DNA from: Streptomyces sp. NRRL B-1140
Lineage (GTDB): Bacteria > Actinomycetota > Actinomycetes > Streptomycetales > Streptomycetaceae
Direction: 5' to 3'
Assembly: GCF_001280065.1 (NCBI RefSeq)
Contig: NZ_LGEA01000138.1
Coordinates: 1 to 21,349 of the forward strand
DNA: 21,349 nucleotides
Shown here: positions 1 to 11,059 of the stretch, in pieces
Position numbering within the stretch: position 1 is the first letter of the stretch
How the letters are laid out: every line of letters starts with the position of its first letter
Notes under the pieces: generated by a model
Seen by the model: the letters and a program-made list of their open reading frames with translations, nothing else
The model's database searches: none
What the model was told of the DNA's origin: nothing
Position numbers and translations under genes: made by a program

Positions 1-347
1 CGACGGCATCACCGTCCCCGACCTCGCAGTCGACGACCCGCACGGCGCGCGGACCCTGGTCCTGGGCTGGGGCTCGACGTACGGGCCGATCACCGCGGCC
101 GTACGCCGCGTCCGCACCGAGGGCGGCCACATCGCGCAGGCCCACCTGCGCCACCTCAACCCCTTCCCGCCCAACCTCGGCGAGGTACTCACCCGCTACG
201 AGCGCGTCATCGTCCCGGAGATGAACCTCGGCCAGCTCAACACCCTCATCCGGGCGAAGTACCTCATCGACACCTACTCCTACACCCAGGTCAACGGCAT
301 GCCGTTCAAGGCGGAACAGCTCGCCACCGCGCTGAAGGAGGCCATCG

Positions 348-358
<11 letters not shown>
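1..358 (+). CDS. korA: 2-oxoacid:ferredoxin oxidoreductase alpha subunit (KorA), C-terminal part
   Basis: The frame is open from the window edge (first full codon at 2) to TGA at 356-358, so only about the last 118 residues are present. The translation contains the typical C-terminal part of KorA-type alpha subunits: [10 protein letters not shown], then HLRHLNPFP, a [11 protein letters not shown] segment, and the ending [12 protein letters not shown]. KorA pairs with KorB to convert 2-oxoglutarate (or a related 2-oxoacid) and CoA to acyl-CoA and CO2, reducing ferredoxin in the cytoplasm. The stop overlaps the korB start by 11 bp (348-358), which indicates translational coupling in one operon. 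The exact 2-oxoacid cannot be read from this fragment. Family assignment is firm; substrate is inferred from the family. Confidence 0.88.
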
Positions 359-1288
<930 letters not shown>

Positions 1289-1314
1289 CGCCGGCCCCCT
1301 GGAAACGGAAGACG

Positions 1315-2904
1315 ATGAAGGACAACACCAGAACAGGCGAGTCCGGGCTGCCCGTCGAACCGGTCTACGGGCCCGACGCCCTGGCGGGCTGGGATCCGGC
1401 GCAGAAGCTGGGTGAGCCGGGGGCGTACCCGTTCACGCGGGGTGTGTATCCGTCGATGTACACGGGCCGGCCGTGGACGATGCGTCAGTACGCGGGGTTC
1501 GGTACGGCGACGGAGTCGAACGCCCGTTACAAGCAGCTGATCGCGAACGGGACGATGGGGTTGTCGGTCGCGTTCGACCTGCCGACGCAGATGGGTCACG
1601 ACTCGGACGCGCCGATCGCGAGTGGTGAGGTGGGCAAGGTCGGTGTGGCGATCGACTCGGTCGACGACATGCGGGTGCTGTTCGACGGGATCCCGCTGGA
1701 CAAGGTGTCGACGTCGATGACGATCAACGCGCCCGCGTCGTTGCTGCTCCTGCTGTACCAACTCGTCGCGGAGGAGCAGGGTGTCAGTGCGGACCGGCTG
1801 ACGGGCACGATCCAGAACGACGTGCTGAAGGAGTACATCGCGCGGGGGACGTACATCTTCCCGCCCAAGCCGTCGCTGCGGCTGACCGCGGACATCTTCC
1901 AGTACTGCAAGGCCGAGATCCCGAAGTGGAACACGATCTCGATCTCCGGCTATCACATGGCGGAGGCGGGTGCGTCGCCCGCGCAGGAGATCGCATTCAC
2001 GCTGGCGGACGGGATCGAGTACGTGCGCACGGCGGTCGCGGCCGGGATGGACGTGGACGATTTCGCGCCCCGCCTGTCGTTCTTCTTCGTGGCGCGGACG
2101 ACGATCCTGGAGGAGGTCGCGAAGTTCCGTGCGGCGCGCCGCATCTGGGCGCGGGTGATGCGAGAGCGGTTCGGGGCGCGGAATCCGAAGTCGCTGATGC
2201 TGCGGTTCCACACGCAGACGGCGGGGGTGCAGCTGACGGCCCAGCAGCCGGAGGTGAACCTGGTCCGCGTCGCGGTGCAGGGTCTCGGGGCCGTCCTGGG
2301 CGGCACGCAGTCGCTGCACACGAACTCCTTCGACGAGGCCATCGCGCTGCCCACCGACAAGTCCGCCCGCCTCGCGCTGCGGACACAGCAGGTCCTCGCG
2401 TACGAGACGGACGTGACCGCGACCGTCGACCCCTTCGCCGGTTCCTACGTCGTCGAGAGGATGACCGACGACCTGGAGGCGGAGATCGTCGCCCTCATCG
2501 ACAAGACGGAGCAGCTCGGAGGGGCCGTACGCGCCATCGAGCTCGGTTTCCAGAAGTCCGAGATCGAACGCAACGCCTATCGCATCGCGCAGGAGACCGA
2601 CTCCGGCGAGCGGGTCGTGGTCGGCGTCAACCGCTTCCAGCTCGACGCGGAGGAGCCGTACGAACCCCTCCGGGTCGACCCGGCCATCGAGGCCCGGCAG
2701 GCCGAACGCCTCGCCAGGCTCCGCGCCGAGCGCGACCGGCAGGCGGTGGACACGGCGCTGGCCGCCCTGAGGAAGGCCGCCGAGGGCGAGGACAACGTCC
2801 TCCACCCGATGAAGGACGCCCTGCGCGCCCGCGCCACCGTCGGCGAGGTCTGCAACGCCCTGCGCGAGATCTGGGGCACGTACGTGCCGACCGACGCCTA
2901 CTGA
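1315..2904 (+). CDS. B12-dependent acyl-CoA mutase, large catalytic subunit (methylmalonyl-CoA mutase family)
   Basis: The 529-residue protein is only the substrate-binding TIM-barrel part of the methylmalonyl-CoA mutase family: YPSMY...[11 protein letters not shown] near residues 45-62, [11 protein letters not shown] near 84-94, [11 protein letters not shown] near 164-174, [13 protein letters not shown] near 211-220, and [14 protein letters not shown]. Aligned to the Propionibacterium enzyme, Tyr89 corresponds to Tyr59, Arg207 to Arg177 and His244 to His214. Tyr and Arg here suggest succinyl-CoA/methylmalonyl-CoA; isobutyryl-type mutases carry Phe and Gln. The cobalamin-binding domain (DxHxxG) is absent, so a separate small subunit is needed, and none is in the window. 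The gene starts 26 bp after korB with a GGAAG site, so it probably shares the korAB transcript. Third-base preference shifts from G-rich (about 1390-2270) to C-rich (about 2280-2904). Confidence 0.88.
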   Translation: MKDNTRTGESGLPVEPVYGPDALAGWDPAQKLGEPGAYPFTRGVYPSMYTGRPWTMRQYAGFGTATESNARYKQLIANGTMGLSVAFDLPTQMGHDSDAPIASGEVGKVGVAIDSVDDMRVLFDGIPLDKVSTSMTINAPASLLLLLYQLVAEEQGVSADRLTGTIQNDVLKEYIARGTYIFPPKPSLRLTADIFQYCKAEIPKWNTISISGYHMAEAGASPAQEIAFTLADGIEYVRTAVAAGMDVDDFAPRLSFFFVARTTILEEVAKFRAARRIWARVMRERFGARNPKSLMLRFHTQTAGVQLTAQQPEVNLVRVAVQGLGAVLGGTQSLHTNSFDEAIALPTDKSARLALRTQQVLAYETDVTATVDPFAGSYVVERMTDDLEAEIVALIDKTEQLGGAVRAIELGFQKSEIERNAYRIAQETDSGERVVVGVNRFQLDAEEPYEPLRVDPAIEARQAERLARLRAERDRQAVDTALAALRKAAEGEDNVLHPMKDALRARATVGEVCNALREIWGTYVPTDAY

Positions 2905-2925
2905 CCGAGGACCGTCCGGCAAGGC

Positions 2926-4257
2926 TCAGGCCACCTCCGGCGCGGGGACGTACCGTTCCCGCGCCCGGTGCGCACCCGGGCCGACGGGGGCGTGACGGGC
3001 GTTCCTCCCGGCCGCCGGCTCGGCCTCCAGCACCGCGGCCAGCCGGCGCACCCCCTCGCGGATCCGGTCCGGTGCCGGGTAGCAGTAGGACAGCCGCATC
3101 TGCCGGCCGCCGGATCCGTCCGTGTGGAACCCCGTGCCCGAGGCGTACGCCACCCGGGCGGCCACCGCGCGCGGCAGCATCGCCCTGGTGTCCACGCCCT
3201 CCGGCACCGTCACCCACACATAGAACCCGCCGTCCGGCGTCGTCCACGTACAGCCCGGCGGCAGGTACCGCTCCAGCGCGGACAGCATCGCGTCGCGGCG
3301 CTCGCGGTAGTTCTCCCGGAACACCTCGATCTGGCCCTGCCAGTCGTGCGTGGCCAGATAGCGGGACACGATCGCCTGGTTCAGCGTGGGCGGGCACAGG
3401 GTCGCCGACTCCGTGGCCAGGACCAGCTTCTCCCGCACCGCCGACGGCGCCAGCACCCAGCCGACCCGCAGCCCGGAGGCGAACGTCTTCGAGAACGAGC
3501 CCAGGTACACCACGTTGTCCGGGTCCAGCGAGCGCAGCGCCGGATGGAGCTGCCCGTCGAAGCCGAGCAGGCCGTACGGGTTGTCCTCGACCACCAGCAC
3601 GTCGTACGTGCGGCAGATCTCCAGGATCTCCGCCCGCCGCTCGACCGCCAGCGTCACGCCGGCCGGGTTGTGGAAGTTCGGGATCGTGTAGAGCAGTTTC
3701 ACGCGCTGCCCGGCTTTTGCGGCCTGTCGCAACGCGGCCCGCAGCGCCTCCGGCACCAGGCCGTGCCCGTCCATCGCCACGTGCACGACCCGCGCCTGGT
3801 ACGCGGTGAACGAGCCCAGCGCGCCGACGTACGAGGGGCCCTCGGCCACCACCACGTCACCCGGGTCGCAGAACAGCCGGGTCACCAGGTCGAGGCCCAT
3901 CTGCGAGCCGACCGTCACCACGACGTCGTCCGGGTGCGCCGCGATGCCCTCCAGCGCCATCACGTCGCAGATCTGCTCCCGAAGCAGCGGCGAGCCGTGC
4001 GCCGACGCGTACTGGAGTGCCGTCAGGCCGTCCTCCGCGATGATCCGCGCGGTCTGCTCCGCGAGCGTCTGGAGCGGCAGCGCGGTCAGATTCGGCATGC
4101 CCCCGGCCAGCGAGACCACCTCCGGTCTGCTCGCGACCGAGAACAACGCCCGGATCTCGGAGGCCGTCATGCCCGCGGTGCGCGCGGCGTACCGGGCGCG
4201 GTGCGGGTCCAGGACAGTGGGAGGGCTGTACGGCTTCGCGGCGCTGTTCTCGGTCAT
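2926..4257 (-). CDS. PLP-dependent aminotransferase, class I/II (2-aminoadipate/LysN-like)
   Basis: The 443-residue protein is a fold-type I aminotransferase of the LysN/2-aminoadipate/MocR-catalytic type. It shows VSLAGGMPN near residue 48, the LQYASAHGSPLLREQI segment, IPNFHNPAG, VVEDNPYG, and GSFSKTFASGLRVGW, where Lys257 is the predicted Schiff-base lysine. DGGFYVW and an Arg-containing MRLSY near the C-terminus also fit. The start at 4257 is chosen because it overlaps the stop of the preceding gene as ATGA and the conserved region begins soon after. It is the second gene of a coupled pair with the GATase-like gene and runs opposite to the methyl-cycle operon. Its end lies 21 bp from the convergent mutase gene with no clear terminator between. 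The amino donor and keto substrate cannot be decided from sequence; a role in amino-acid or pathway-intermediate transamination is inference. Confidence 0.85.
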   Translation of the reverse strand: MTENSAAKPYSPPTVLDPHRARYAARTAGMTASEIRALFSVASRPEVVSLAGGMPNLTALPLQTLAEQTARIIAEDGLTALQYASAHGSPLLREQICDVMALEGIAAHPDDVVVTVGSQMGLDLVTRLFCDPGDVVVAEGPSYVGALGSFTAYQARVVHVAMDGHGLVPEALRAALRQAAKAGQRVKLLYTIPNFHNPAGVTLAVERRAEILEICRTYDVLVVEDNPYGLLGFDGQLHPALRSLDPDNVVYLGSFSKTFASGLRVGWVLAPSAVREKLVLATESATLCPPTLNQAIVSRYLATHDWQGQIEVFRENYRERRDAMLSALERYLPPGCTWTTPDGGFYVWVTVPEGVDTRAMLPRAVAARVAYASGTGFHTDGSGGRQMRLSYCYPAPDRIREGVRRLAAVLEAEPAAGRNARHAPVGPGAHRARERYVPAPEVA

Positions 4258-4955
4258 GGAGCGACACCCTGGGCTCGGTGGACAAGGACACTGCCGTACG
4301 GGGAGCGCTCGGGCCGCTCGGCGACGGCCCCCCGGCCCGGGCACCCGTCCGCACCGCCGGGACCGGACAGGTCCCGGTAGCGCCGGGACGACGTCGTGCC
4401 CTCGCGCAGGTCGACCCGCTCGACCGTCGCGGCGGGTGTGGCCTGGCCGGCCCCCACATCCGCCAGGCCGCAGTGGGCGAGCGCCTCCGGTTCCGAGGCG
4501 AACACCAGCCGCCCGTCCGCCACCGCGTGGTGGACCGCCTCGGTGCCCGACCGGTCCCGCGCGAAGAGGATCTCCTCCCGTCGCCGGTCGAGGACCACCA
4601 GCGCGAACGTCCCGCGCACGGCGTCGAGGAAGTCGAGCCCCTCGGCCTCGTAGAGGTGCAGCAGGATCTCGCGGTCCGACTGCGTCCGCAGCCGTACGCC
4701 GGGCAGTGCGGCGGCCAGCTCCCGGTGGTTGCGCACCGTGCCGCTCGCCATCAGCACGATCTTTCCGTCCGCCGACACGAACGCCTGGGCGCTGTACGCG
4801 CATCCCATGACCGTCGCGCCGTCCCGCACCACGGCGCGTCCGCCGGGGCCCCGGCGGTTCAGCGCGTCGAGTATCGAGTCCACCGCCGCCGTCTCACGGC
4901 CCGTGGCCCGGGGTGCGGCCGATCCGAGCACCGCCAGTCCTGCCAGCCCGCCCAT
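4254..4955 (-). CDS. Stand-alone class II glutamine amidotransferase-like protein (asparagine synthetase N-domain), catalytically degenerate
   Basis: The 233 residues match the N-terminal glutaminase domain of asparagine synthetases (NRRGPGG at 33-39, [11 protein letters not shown] at 93-103, [26 protein letters not shown]) but no ATP-dependent synthetase domain follows. The start at 4955 has a GGAGGG site just upstream. It gives MGGLAG where active enzymes have MCG: the nucleophilic Cys is Gly. RGPD is RGPG, and the NGE substrate-binding motif is replaced by SGT at 71-73; only the later Asp94 is kept. Glutamine hydrolysis is therefore not expected. The stop overlaps the aminotransferase start as ATGA, so the short length looks like a settled arrangement and not a random truncation. 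A non-catalytic, structural or regulatory partner role for the aminotransferase is possible but unproven. Confidence 0.75.
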   Translation of the reverse strand: MGGLAGLAVLGSAAPRATGRETAAVDSILDALNRRGPGGRAVVRDGATVMGCAYSAQAFVSADGKIVLMASGTVRNHRELAAALPGVRLRTQSDREILLHLYEAEGLDFLDAVRGTFALVVLDRRREEILFARDRSGTEAVHHAVADGRLVFASEPEALAHCGLADVGAGQATPAATVERVDLREGTTSSRRYRDLSGPGGADGCPGRGAVAERPERSPYGSVLVHRAQGVAP

Positions 4956-5430
4956 GTTCCCTCCACCCTTCGGCCCGGTCGCTACACGCACGTCGCGCCT
5001 GCTCGCCGCCCAGCGGCCGCGGCGGAACCCGGGCCCCGGACAGTCGCCCGCACCGGTTCCCGCCGTGTCCAGCTTCGCCGGACAGCATGGGCAGGTCCGC
5101 TCGGGATCCGCTCAAGTCCGCCTCGCAACCGCCCCGGAAGGCAAGGAGGGCCCACAACCGGAGGGCACGGCGACACATGGCCGCTCCACGGCCCCGGGGC
5201 GCGGCCGGACTGCGCGAGTGGTCTTCCACCCGCCCTCGACGGGCGAGAACCACCCTGGTGGCGCCGCAGGCCGCCAGGGAAAGACGCAGACCGCCCCCGA
5301 CGGCGAACCACACGCTCCGCTCCTCGCCGCGCGGCCCGCTGGTCACTCAGCGCGTCGGCCCGGCGGGCGACGCCGGACGCCGGGGCACGGGCGGCACGTT
5401 GGACCACGACCGCTCACGCCTAGGAGAGAC
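4956..5430. promoter_or_regulatory. Divergent intergenic region between the GATase-like gene and metK
   Basis: These 475 bases separate two divergent operons and must hold both promoters, but I see no convincing -10/-35 pair in either direction. No open frame here has coding-type codon use. The - strand gene has a GGAGGG site next to its start at 4955, and metK has TAGGAGAG just before 5431. The metK side contains two adjacent hairpins (listed separately) which could act in an RNA leader. No SAM, SAH or cobalamin riboswitch consensus was recognised by eye. Confidence 0.5.
5231..5279 (+). other. Two adjacent hairpins in the metK leader
   Basis: The first stem pairs CGCCC (5231-5235) with GGGCG (5241-5245). 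The second pairs CCCTGGTGGC (5253-5262) with GCCGCCAGGG (5270-5279) around a 7-base loop, with one T-G wobble. No T-run follows, so a simple terminator is unlikely. They lie about 150-200 bases before the metK start and could be an RNA control element or chance structure in GC-rich DNA. Confidence 0.3.
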
Positions 5431-6639
5431 ATGGCAACCCGGCTGTTCACCTCGGAGTCCGTCACCGAGGGCCACCCCGACAAGATCGCCGACCAGATCA
5501 GCGACGCCGTCCTGGACGCCCTCCTGAGCCAGGACCCGGCCTCCCGGGTGGCGGTGGAGACCCTGATCACCACCGGTCAGGTCCACATCGCCGGGGAGGT
5601 GACCACCTCCGCCTACGCCGACATCCCCGCGATCGTCCGCGAGACGGTCCTCGGCATCGGCTACGACTCGTCGGCCAAGGGCTTCGACGGCGCCTCCTGC
5701 GGGGTGTCCGTGTCCATCGGCGCCCAGTCGCCGGACATCGCCCAGGGCGTGGACACCGCGTACGAGAAGCGGCTCGGCGGGACCGACGACGACCTCGCCG
5801 CGCAGGGCGCCGGGGACCAGGGGCTGATGTTCGGGTACGCCACCCGTGAGACGTCCACCCTGATGCCCCTGCCCATCGAACTCGCGCACCGGCTGTCGCG
5901 CCGGCTGGCCGAGGTCCGCAAGGACGGGCTGATGCCCTACCTCCGCCCCGACGGCAAGACACAGGTCACCATCGAGTACCGCGACGACCTCCCGGTCCGT
6001 CTGGACACGGTCGTCGTCTCCTCCCAGCACGCCTCCGGCATCGACCTCGACCACATGCTGACCCCGGACATCCGCCGCCAGGTCGTCGAACCCGTCCTCG
6101 CCCGCCTGGCCGAGGACGGCATCAAGCTGGAGACCGAAGGCCACCGGCTGCTGGTCAACCCCACCGGCAAGTTCGAGATCGGCGGCCCGATGGGCGATGC
6201 CGGCCTCACCGGCCGCAAGATCATCATCGACACGTACGGCGGCATGGCCCGCCACGGCGGCGGCGCCTTCTCCGGCAAGGACCCCTCCAAGGTGGACCGT
6301 TCGGCCGCCTACGCGATGCGCTGGGTCGCCAAGAACGTCGTCGCGGCCGAACTCGCCGAACGCTGCGAGGTCCAGGTCGCGTACGCCATCGGCAAGGCCG
6401 AGCCGGTCGGCCTGTTCGTCGAGACCTTCGGCACGGAACACGTACCGCGCGCCGCGATCGAGCGGGCCATCCACGAGGTGTTCGACCTGCGCCCGGCCGC
6501 CGTCATCCGCGACCTCGACCTGCTGCGCCCGATCTACACCAGGACCGCGGCGTACGGGCACTTCGGCCGTGAGCTGCCCGACTTCACCTGGGAGCGCACC
6601 GACCGCGCCGACCGCCTCCGCGCCGCCGCGGGCCACTGA
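5431..6639 (+). CDS. metK: S-adenosylmethionine synthetase
   Basis: MetK joins methionine and ATP to give SAM, phosphate and diphosphate in the cytoplasm. The 402-residue length is normal for the family. All signatures are present: TEGHPDK at residues 12-18, with His15 and Asp17 of the active site; the [12 protein letters not shown] hexapeptide region; and the glycine-rich [16 protein letters not shown] loop. The start at 5431 has AGGAG seven bases upstream and begins [11 protein letters not shown] as expected. It is the first gene of the methyl-cycle operon, 31 bp before the adenosine kinase gene. Streptomycetes normally carry a housekeeping metK elsewhere, so this may be a pathway-dedicated second copy; that is inference. 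No truncation or unusual residue was seen. Confidence 0.96.
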   Translation: MATRLFTSESVTEGHPDKIADQISDAVLDALLSQDPASRVAVETLITTGQVHIAGEVTTSAYADIPAIVRETVLGIGYDSSAKGFDGASCGVSVSIGAQSPDIAQGVDTAYEKRLGGTDDDLAAQGAGDQGLMFGYATRETSTLMPLPIELAHRLSRRLAEVRKDGLMPYLRPDGKTQVTIEYRDDLPVRLDTVVVSSQHASGIDLDHMLTPDIRRQVVEPVLARLAEDGIKLETEGHRLLVNPTGKFEIGGPMGDAGLTGRKIIIDTYGGMARHGGGAFSGKDPSKVDRSAAYAMRWVAKNVVAAELAERCEVQVAYAIGKAEPVGLFVETFGTEHVPRAAIERAIHEVFDLRPAAVIRDLDLLRPIYTRTAAYGHFGRELPDFTWERTDRADRLRAAAGH

Positions 6640-6670
6640 ACCGGCCGCGCCGAAAGGGACGGGAGTTGCC

Positions 6671-7654
6671 ATGCGCATCGCCGTGACCGGTTCCATCGCC
6701 ACCGACCACCTCATGACCTTCCCCGGCCGGATCGTGGACCAGCTGATACCGGACCGGCTCGACCGGGTGTCGCTGTCGTTCCTCGCCGACGACCTGGAAG
6801 TGCGCCGCGGCGGCGTCGCCGCCAACATCTCCTACGGGCTCGGCGGGCTGGGCCTGGACCCCGTGCTCGTCGGCGCGGTCGGCAGCGACTTCGGTGAGTA
6901 CGAGGTCTGGCTGAAGGAACACGGCGTCGACACCGGCGCCGTACACGTCTCCGCCCGGCGGCAGACGGCCCGGTTCGTGTGCCTCACGGACCAGGACGCC
7001 AACCAGATCGCCGCGTTCTACGCCGGAGCCATGACCGAGGCCCGCGACATCGACCTCGGGCGCCTCGACCCGCTGCCCGACCTCGTGGTCGTGGCACCCG
7101 ACGACCCCGAGGCCATGCTGCGCCACACCGCGCGCTGCCGGGCGCTCGGCATCCCCTTCGCCGCCGACCCCTCACAGCAACTGGCCCGCCTCGACGGCGG
7201 CCAGGCCCGCACGCTGCTCACCGGGGCGCGCTGGCTGTTCACCAACGAGTACGAGGCGACCCTGCTGCTGGAACGCACCGGCTGGAGCCGCGACGAGGTC
7301 CTCGCACACGTCGGCGCGTGGATCACCACGCTCGGCGCCGACGGCGTCCGGATCGAGGCCGCCGACCGGCCGGCGTTCACCGTGCCCGCCGTCGCCGGTG
7401 TCCGCACCACCGACCCGACCGGAGCCGGCGACGCCTTCCGCGCGGGCTTCCTCGCGGCCCTCGCCCGGGGCCTGGACAGCCCGCACGCGGCCCGGCTCGG
7501 CTGCGCGGTGGCCTCCCTGGCCCTCGCCGAGGTGGGCTCCCAGGCCTACACCCCCGACCCCGCCCGGCTCACCGCCGTCATCACCGAGACCTACGGCACG
7601 GCGGCGGCCGAGACCATCGCGGCACACCTGGGAGGCGCGCCATGCCGGCGATGA
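6671..7654 (+). CDS. adoK: Adenosine kinase (PfkB/ribokinase family)
   Basis: The 327-residue protein closely follows the actinobacterial adenosine kinase of the Mycobacterium tuberculosis type: [11 protein letters not shown] at the N-terminus, [10 protein letters not shown] near 33-42, [10 protein letters not shown] near 46-54, [12 protein letters not shown] in the middle, LFTNEYE, and the PfkB signature [13 protein letters not shown]. Asp254 is the predicted catalytic base. It phosphorylates adenosine to AMP and so removes one product of SAH hydrolysis, pulling the AhcY reaction forward. Generic PfkB sugar kinases lack the ADPSQQLA segment, which supports adenosine as substrate. The start at 6671 has GGGAG upstream. 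Its end overlaps the metH start by 13 bp, indicating coupled translation. Confidence 0.9.
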   Translation: MRIAVTGSIATDHLMTFPGRIVDQLIPDRLDRVSLSFLADDLEVRRGGVAANISYGLGGLGLDPVLVGAVGSDFGEYEVWLKEHGVDTGAVHVSARRQTARFVCLTDQDANQIAAFYAGAMTEARDIDLGRLDPLPDLVVVAPDDPEAMLRHTARCRALGIPFAADPSQQLARLDGGQARTLLTGARWLFTNEYEATLLLERTGWSRDEVLAHVGAWITTLGADGVRIEAADRPAFTVPAVAGVRTTDPTGAGDAFRAGFLAALARGLDSPHAARLGCAVASLALAEVGSQAYTPDPARLTAVITETYGTAAAETIAAHLGGAPCRR

Positions 7655-10600
7655 CGACAAGCGGCGAGACCCTCCGCGAGGCGCTCGCCACGCGCGTGGT
7701 GGTGGCCGACGGCGCGATGGGCACCATGCTCCAGGCCCATGACCCGACCATGGAGGACTTCCAGCAGCTGGAGGGCTGCAACGAGGTCCTCAACGCCACC
7801 CGCCCGGACATCGTGCGCTCCGTCCACGACGCCTACCTCGCGGCGGGCGTGGACTGCGTGGAGACCAACACCTTCGGCTCGAACCACACGGCACTGGCCG
7901 AGTACGACATCACCGCCCGCGCACACGAACTGTCGGAGGCGGGCGCCCGCATCGCCCGGGAGGCAGCCGACGCCTCCACGCGACGCACCGGACAGCGGCG
8001 CTGGGTCCTGGGCTCCATGGGCCCGGGCACCAAGCTGCCCACCCTCGGCCACATCGGCTACGCCACCGTCCGCGACGGCTTCCAGGCCAACGCCGAAGGG
8101 CTGCTCACCGGCGGCGCCGACGCGCTGCTGGTGGAGACCACGCAGGACCTGCTCCAGACCAAGGCCGCCGTCCTGGGCGCCCGCCGTGCCTTGGAGAGCC
8201 TCGGCACCGACGTCCCGCTCCTGGTCTCCCTGGCCTTCGAGACGACCGGCACGATGCTGCTCGGCTCCGAGATCGGCGCCGCGCTGACGGCGCTGGAGCC
8301 GCTCGGCATCGACATGATCGGCCTGAACTGCTCCACCGGCCCGGCCGAGATGACCGAGCACCTGCGCTACCTCGCCCGCCACTCCCGCATCCCCCTGCTG
8401 TGCATGCCCAACGCGGGCCTCCCGGTCCTCACCAAGGACGGCGCGCACTTCCCGCTCGGCCCGCAAGGACTGGCCGACGCGCAGGAGACGTTCGTCCGGG
8501 AGTACGGCCTGTCCCTGGTGGGCGGCTGCTGCGGTACGACGCCCGAGCACCTGCGTCAGCTCGTCGAGCGCGTTCGTGGTCTGACACCCGCCGAGCGCGC
8601 CCCCCAGCCCGAGCCGGGTGCGGCGTCGCTGTATCAGACGGTGCCGTTCCGGCAGGACGCGTCGCATCTGGCGATCGGTGAGCGCACCAACGCCAACGGC
8701 TCGAAGAAGTTCCGTGAGGCGATGCTGGAGGGCCGCTGGGACGACTGTGTGGAGATGGCCCGGGACCAGATCCGCGAGGGCGCGCACATGCTGGACCTGT
8801 GCGTGGACTACGTGGGCCGCGACGGCGTCGCGGACATGGAGGAACTGGCCGGCCGCTTCGCCACCGCCTCCACGCTGCCCATCGTGCTGGACTCCACCGA
8901 GGTCGACGTCATCCGGGCCGGCCTGGAGAAACTCGGCGGCCGCGCGGTGATCAACTCGGTCAACTACGAGGACGGCGACGGCCCCCGGTCGCGGTTCGCG
9001 CAGGTCACACGGCTGGCCCGGGAGCACGGTGCGGCACTGATCGCGCTGACCATCGACGAGGAGGGCCAGGCCCGCACCGCAGAGAAGAAGGTCGAGATCG
9101 CGGAGCGACTGATCGCCGATCTGACCGGCAACTGGGGGATCCACGAGTCGGACATCCTGGTGGACTGCCTGACCTTCACCATCTGCACCGGCCAGGAGGA
9201 GTCCCGCCGGGACGGCATCGCCACGATCGAGGGCATCCGCGAACTCAAGCGCCGCCACCCCGATGTGCAGACGACCCTGGGTCTGTCGAACATCTCCTTC
9301 GGCCTGAACCCGGCCGCCCGCATCCTGCTGAACAGTGTCTTCCTGGACGAGTGCGTCAAGGCGGGCCTGGACTCGGCGATCGTGCACGCCTCGAAGATCC
9401 TGCCGATCGCCCGCTTCGACGAGGAGCAGGTCACCACCGCCCTGGACCTGATCTACGACCGTCGCCGTGAGGGCTATGACCCGCTGCAGAGGCTGATGCA
9501 GCTCTTCGAGGGCGCCACCGCGAAGTCGTTGAAGGCGTCCAAGGCGCAGGAGCTGGCCGCGCTGCCGCTCGACGAGCGTCTCAAGCGCCGCATCATCGAC
9601 GGCGAGAAGAACGGCCTGGAGGCCGACCTGGACGAGGCGCTGACCGAGCGGCCGGCCCTGGACATCGTCAACGAGACGCTGCTGGACGGCATGAAGGTCG
9701 TCGGGGAGCTGTTCGGCTCCGGGCAGATGCAGCTGCCGTTCGTGCTCCAGTCCGCCGAGGTGATGAAGGGTGCGGTGGCCCACCTGGAGCCGCACATGGA
9801 GAAGACCGACGACGACGGCAAGGGCACCATCGTCCTGGCCACCGTCCGAGGTGACGTCCACGACATCGGCAAGAACCTCGTCGACATCATCCTGTCCAAC
9901 AACGGCTACACCGTCGTCAACCTCGGCATCAAACAGCCCGTCTCCGCGATCCTGGAAGCAGCCGAGGAACACCGCGCCGACGTCATCGGCATGTCCGGAC
10001 TGCTGGTGAAGTCCACCGTGATCATGAAGGAGAACCTGGAGGAGCTTAACCAGCGCGGCCTGGCCGCCGACTACCCCGTCATCCTCGGCGGCGCCGCCCT
10101 GACCCGCGCCTACGTCGAGCAGGACCTGCACGAGCTCTACGACGGCGAAGTCCGCTACGCCCGCGACGCCTTCGAGGGCCTGCGCCTGATGGACGCCCTG
10201 ATCGGCATCAAACGCGGCGTCCCCGGCGCCAAGCTGCCCGAGCTCAAGCAGCGCCGGGTCCGTGCAGCCACCGTCAAGGTCGAGGAACGCCCCGAGAAGG
10301 GCCACGTCCGGTCCGACGTCGCCCCGGACGCCCCGCTCCCCACCCCGCCGTTCTGGGGCACGCGCGTCGTGAAGGGCATCCCGCTCAAGGAATACGCGTC
10401 CTGGCTGGACGAGGGCGCCTTGTTCAAAGGCCAGTGGGGGCTGAGGCAGGCCCGCACCGGCGAGGGCCCGTCGTACGAGGAGCTCGTCGAGACGGAGGGC
10501 CGGCCCCGGCTGCGCGGTCTGCTGGACCGGCTCCAGACGGAGAACCTGCTGGAGGCGGCCGTGGTCCACGGCTACTTCCCGTGCGTCTCCAAGGACGACG

Positions 10601-11059
10601 ACCTGATCGTCCTCGACGAGACCGGCAACGAGCGCACCCGCTTCACCTTCCCGCGCCAGCGCCGCGGCCGCCGCCTGTGCCTGGCCGACTTCTTCCGCCC
10701 CGAGGAGTCCGGCGAGACGGACCGACTACCTCGAACTCCACGGCCTGTCCGTCCAGCTCGCCGAAGCCCTCGCCGAGTACTGGCACGCACGCGTGCGCAC
10801 CGAACTCGGCATCGCGGCGGACGACCCGGCCTCGCTGGACGGCATGCTCCGCACCGAGTACCAGGGCTGCCGCTACTCGCTTGGCTATCCGGCCTGCCCC
10901 GACCTGGCGGACCGCGCGAAGATCGCCCACCTGCTCCGGCCGGAACGCATCGGCGTGCACCTGTCCGAGGAGTTCCAGCTCCATCCCGAGCAGTCCACCG
11001 ACGCCATCGTCGTCCACCACCCCGAGGCGAACTACTTCAACGCGGGAGGCCGCGCATGA
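7642..11059 (+). pseudogene. metH: Cobalamin-dependent methionine synthase, frame broken in the C-terminal reactivation domain
   Basis: MetH transfers a methyl group from methyltetrahydrofolate to homocysteine via cobalamin. In order: homocysteine domain with zinc ligands Cys230 (GLNCSTGP) and Cys296/Cys297 (GGCCGTTP); folate domain from [12 protein letters not shown]; cap domain; B12 domain with GDVHDIGKN, His740 being the cobalt ligand; reactivation domain from TPPFWG. After [11 protein letters not shown] (about 10729) the frame is lost. It resumes in another frame at [16 protein letters not shown], keeps the SAM-site motif GYPACPD, and ends [12 protein letters not shown] at TGA 11057-11059. 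About 27 family residues (VVG...GSR...) are missing, a loss of 3n+2 bases, roughly 80. The start at 7642 is set by GGGAGG six bases upstream. The broken frame reads on into metF with no stop. True mutation or assembly fault cannot be told apart here. Confidence 0.88.

Noticed and set aside
5250..5330. SAH or SAM riboswitch before metK
   Set aside because: GCGCCGC and GCCAGG recall the SAH riboswitch, but the flanking P1 stem and pseudoknot partner are absent, and no SAM-II or SAM-IV core was found.
4956..5430. Upstream extension of metK or a leader peptide gene before it
   Set aside because: The frames are open only from GC bias; [11 protein letters not shown] at 5431 with AGGAG is the clear start.
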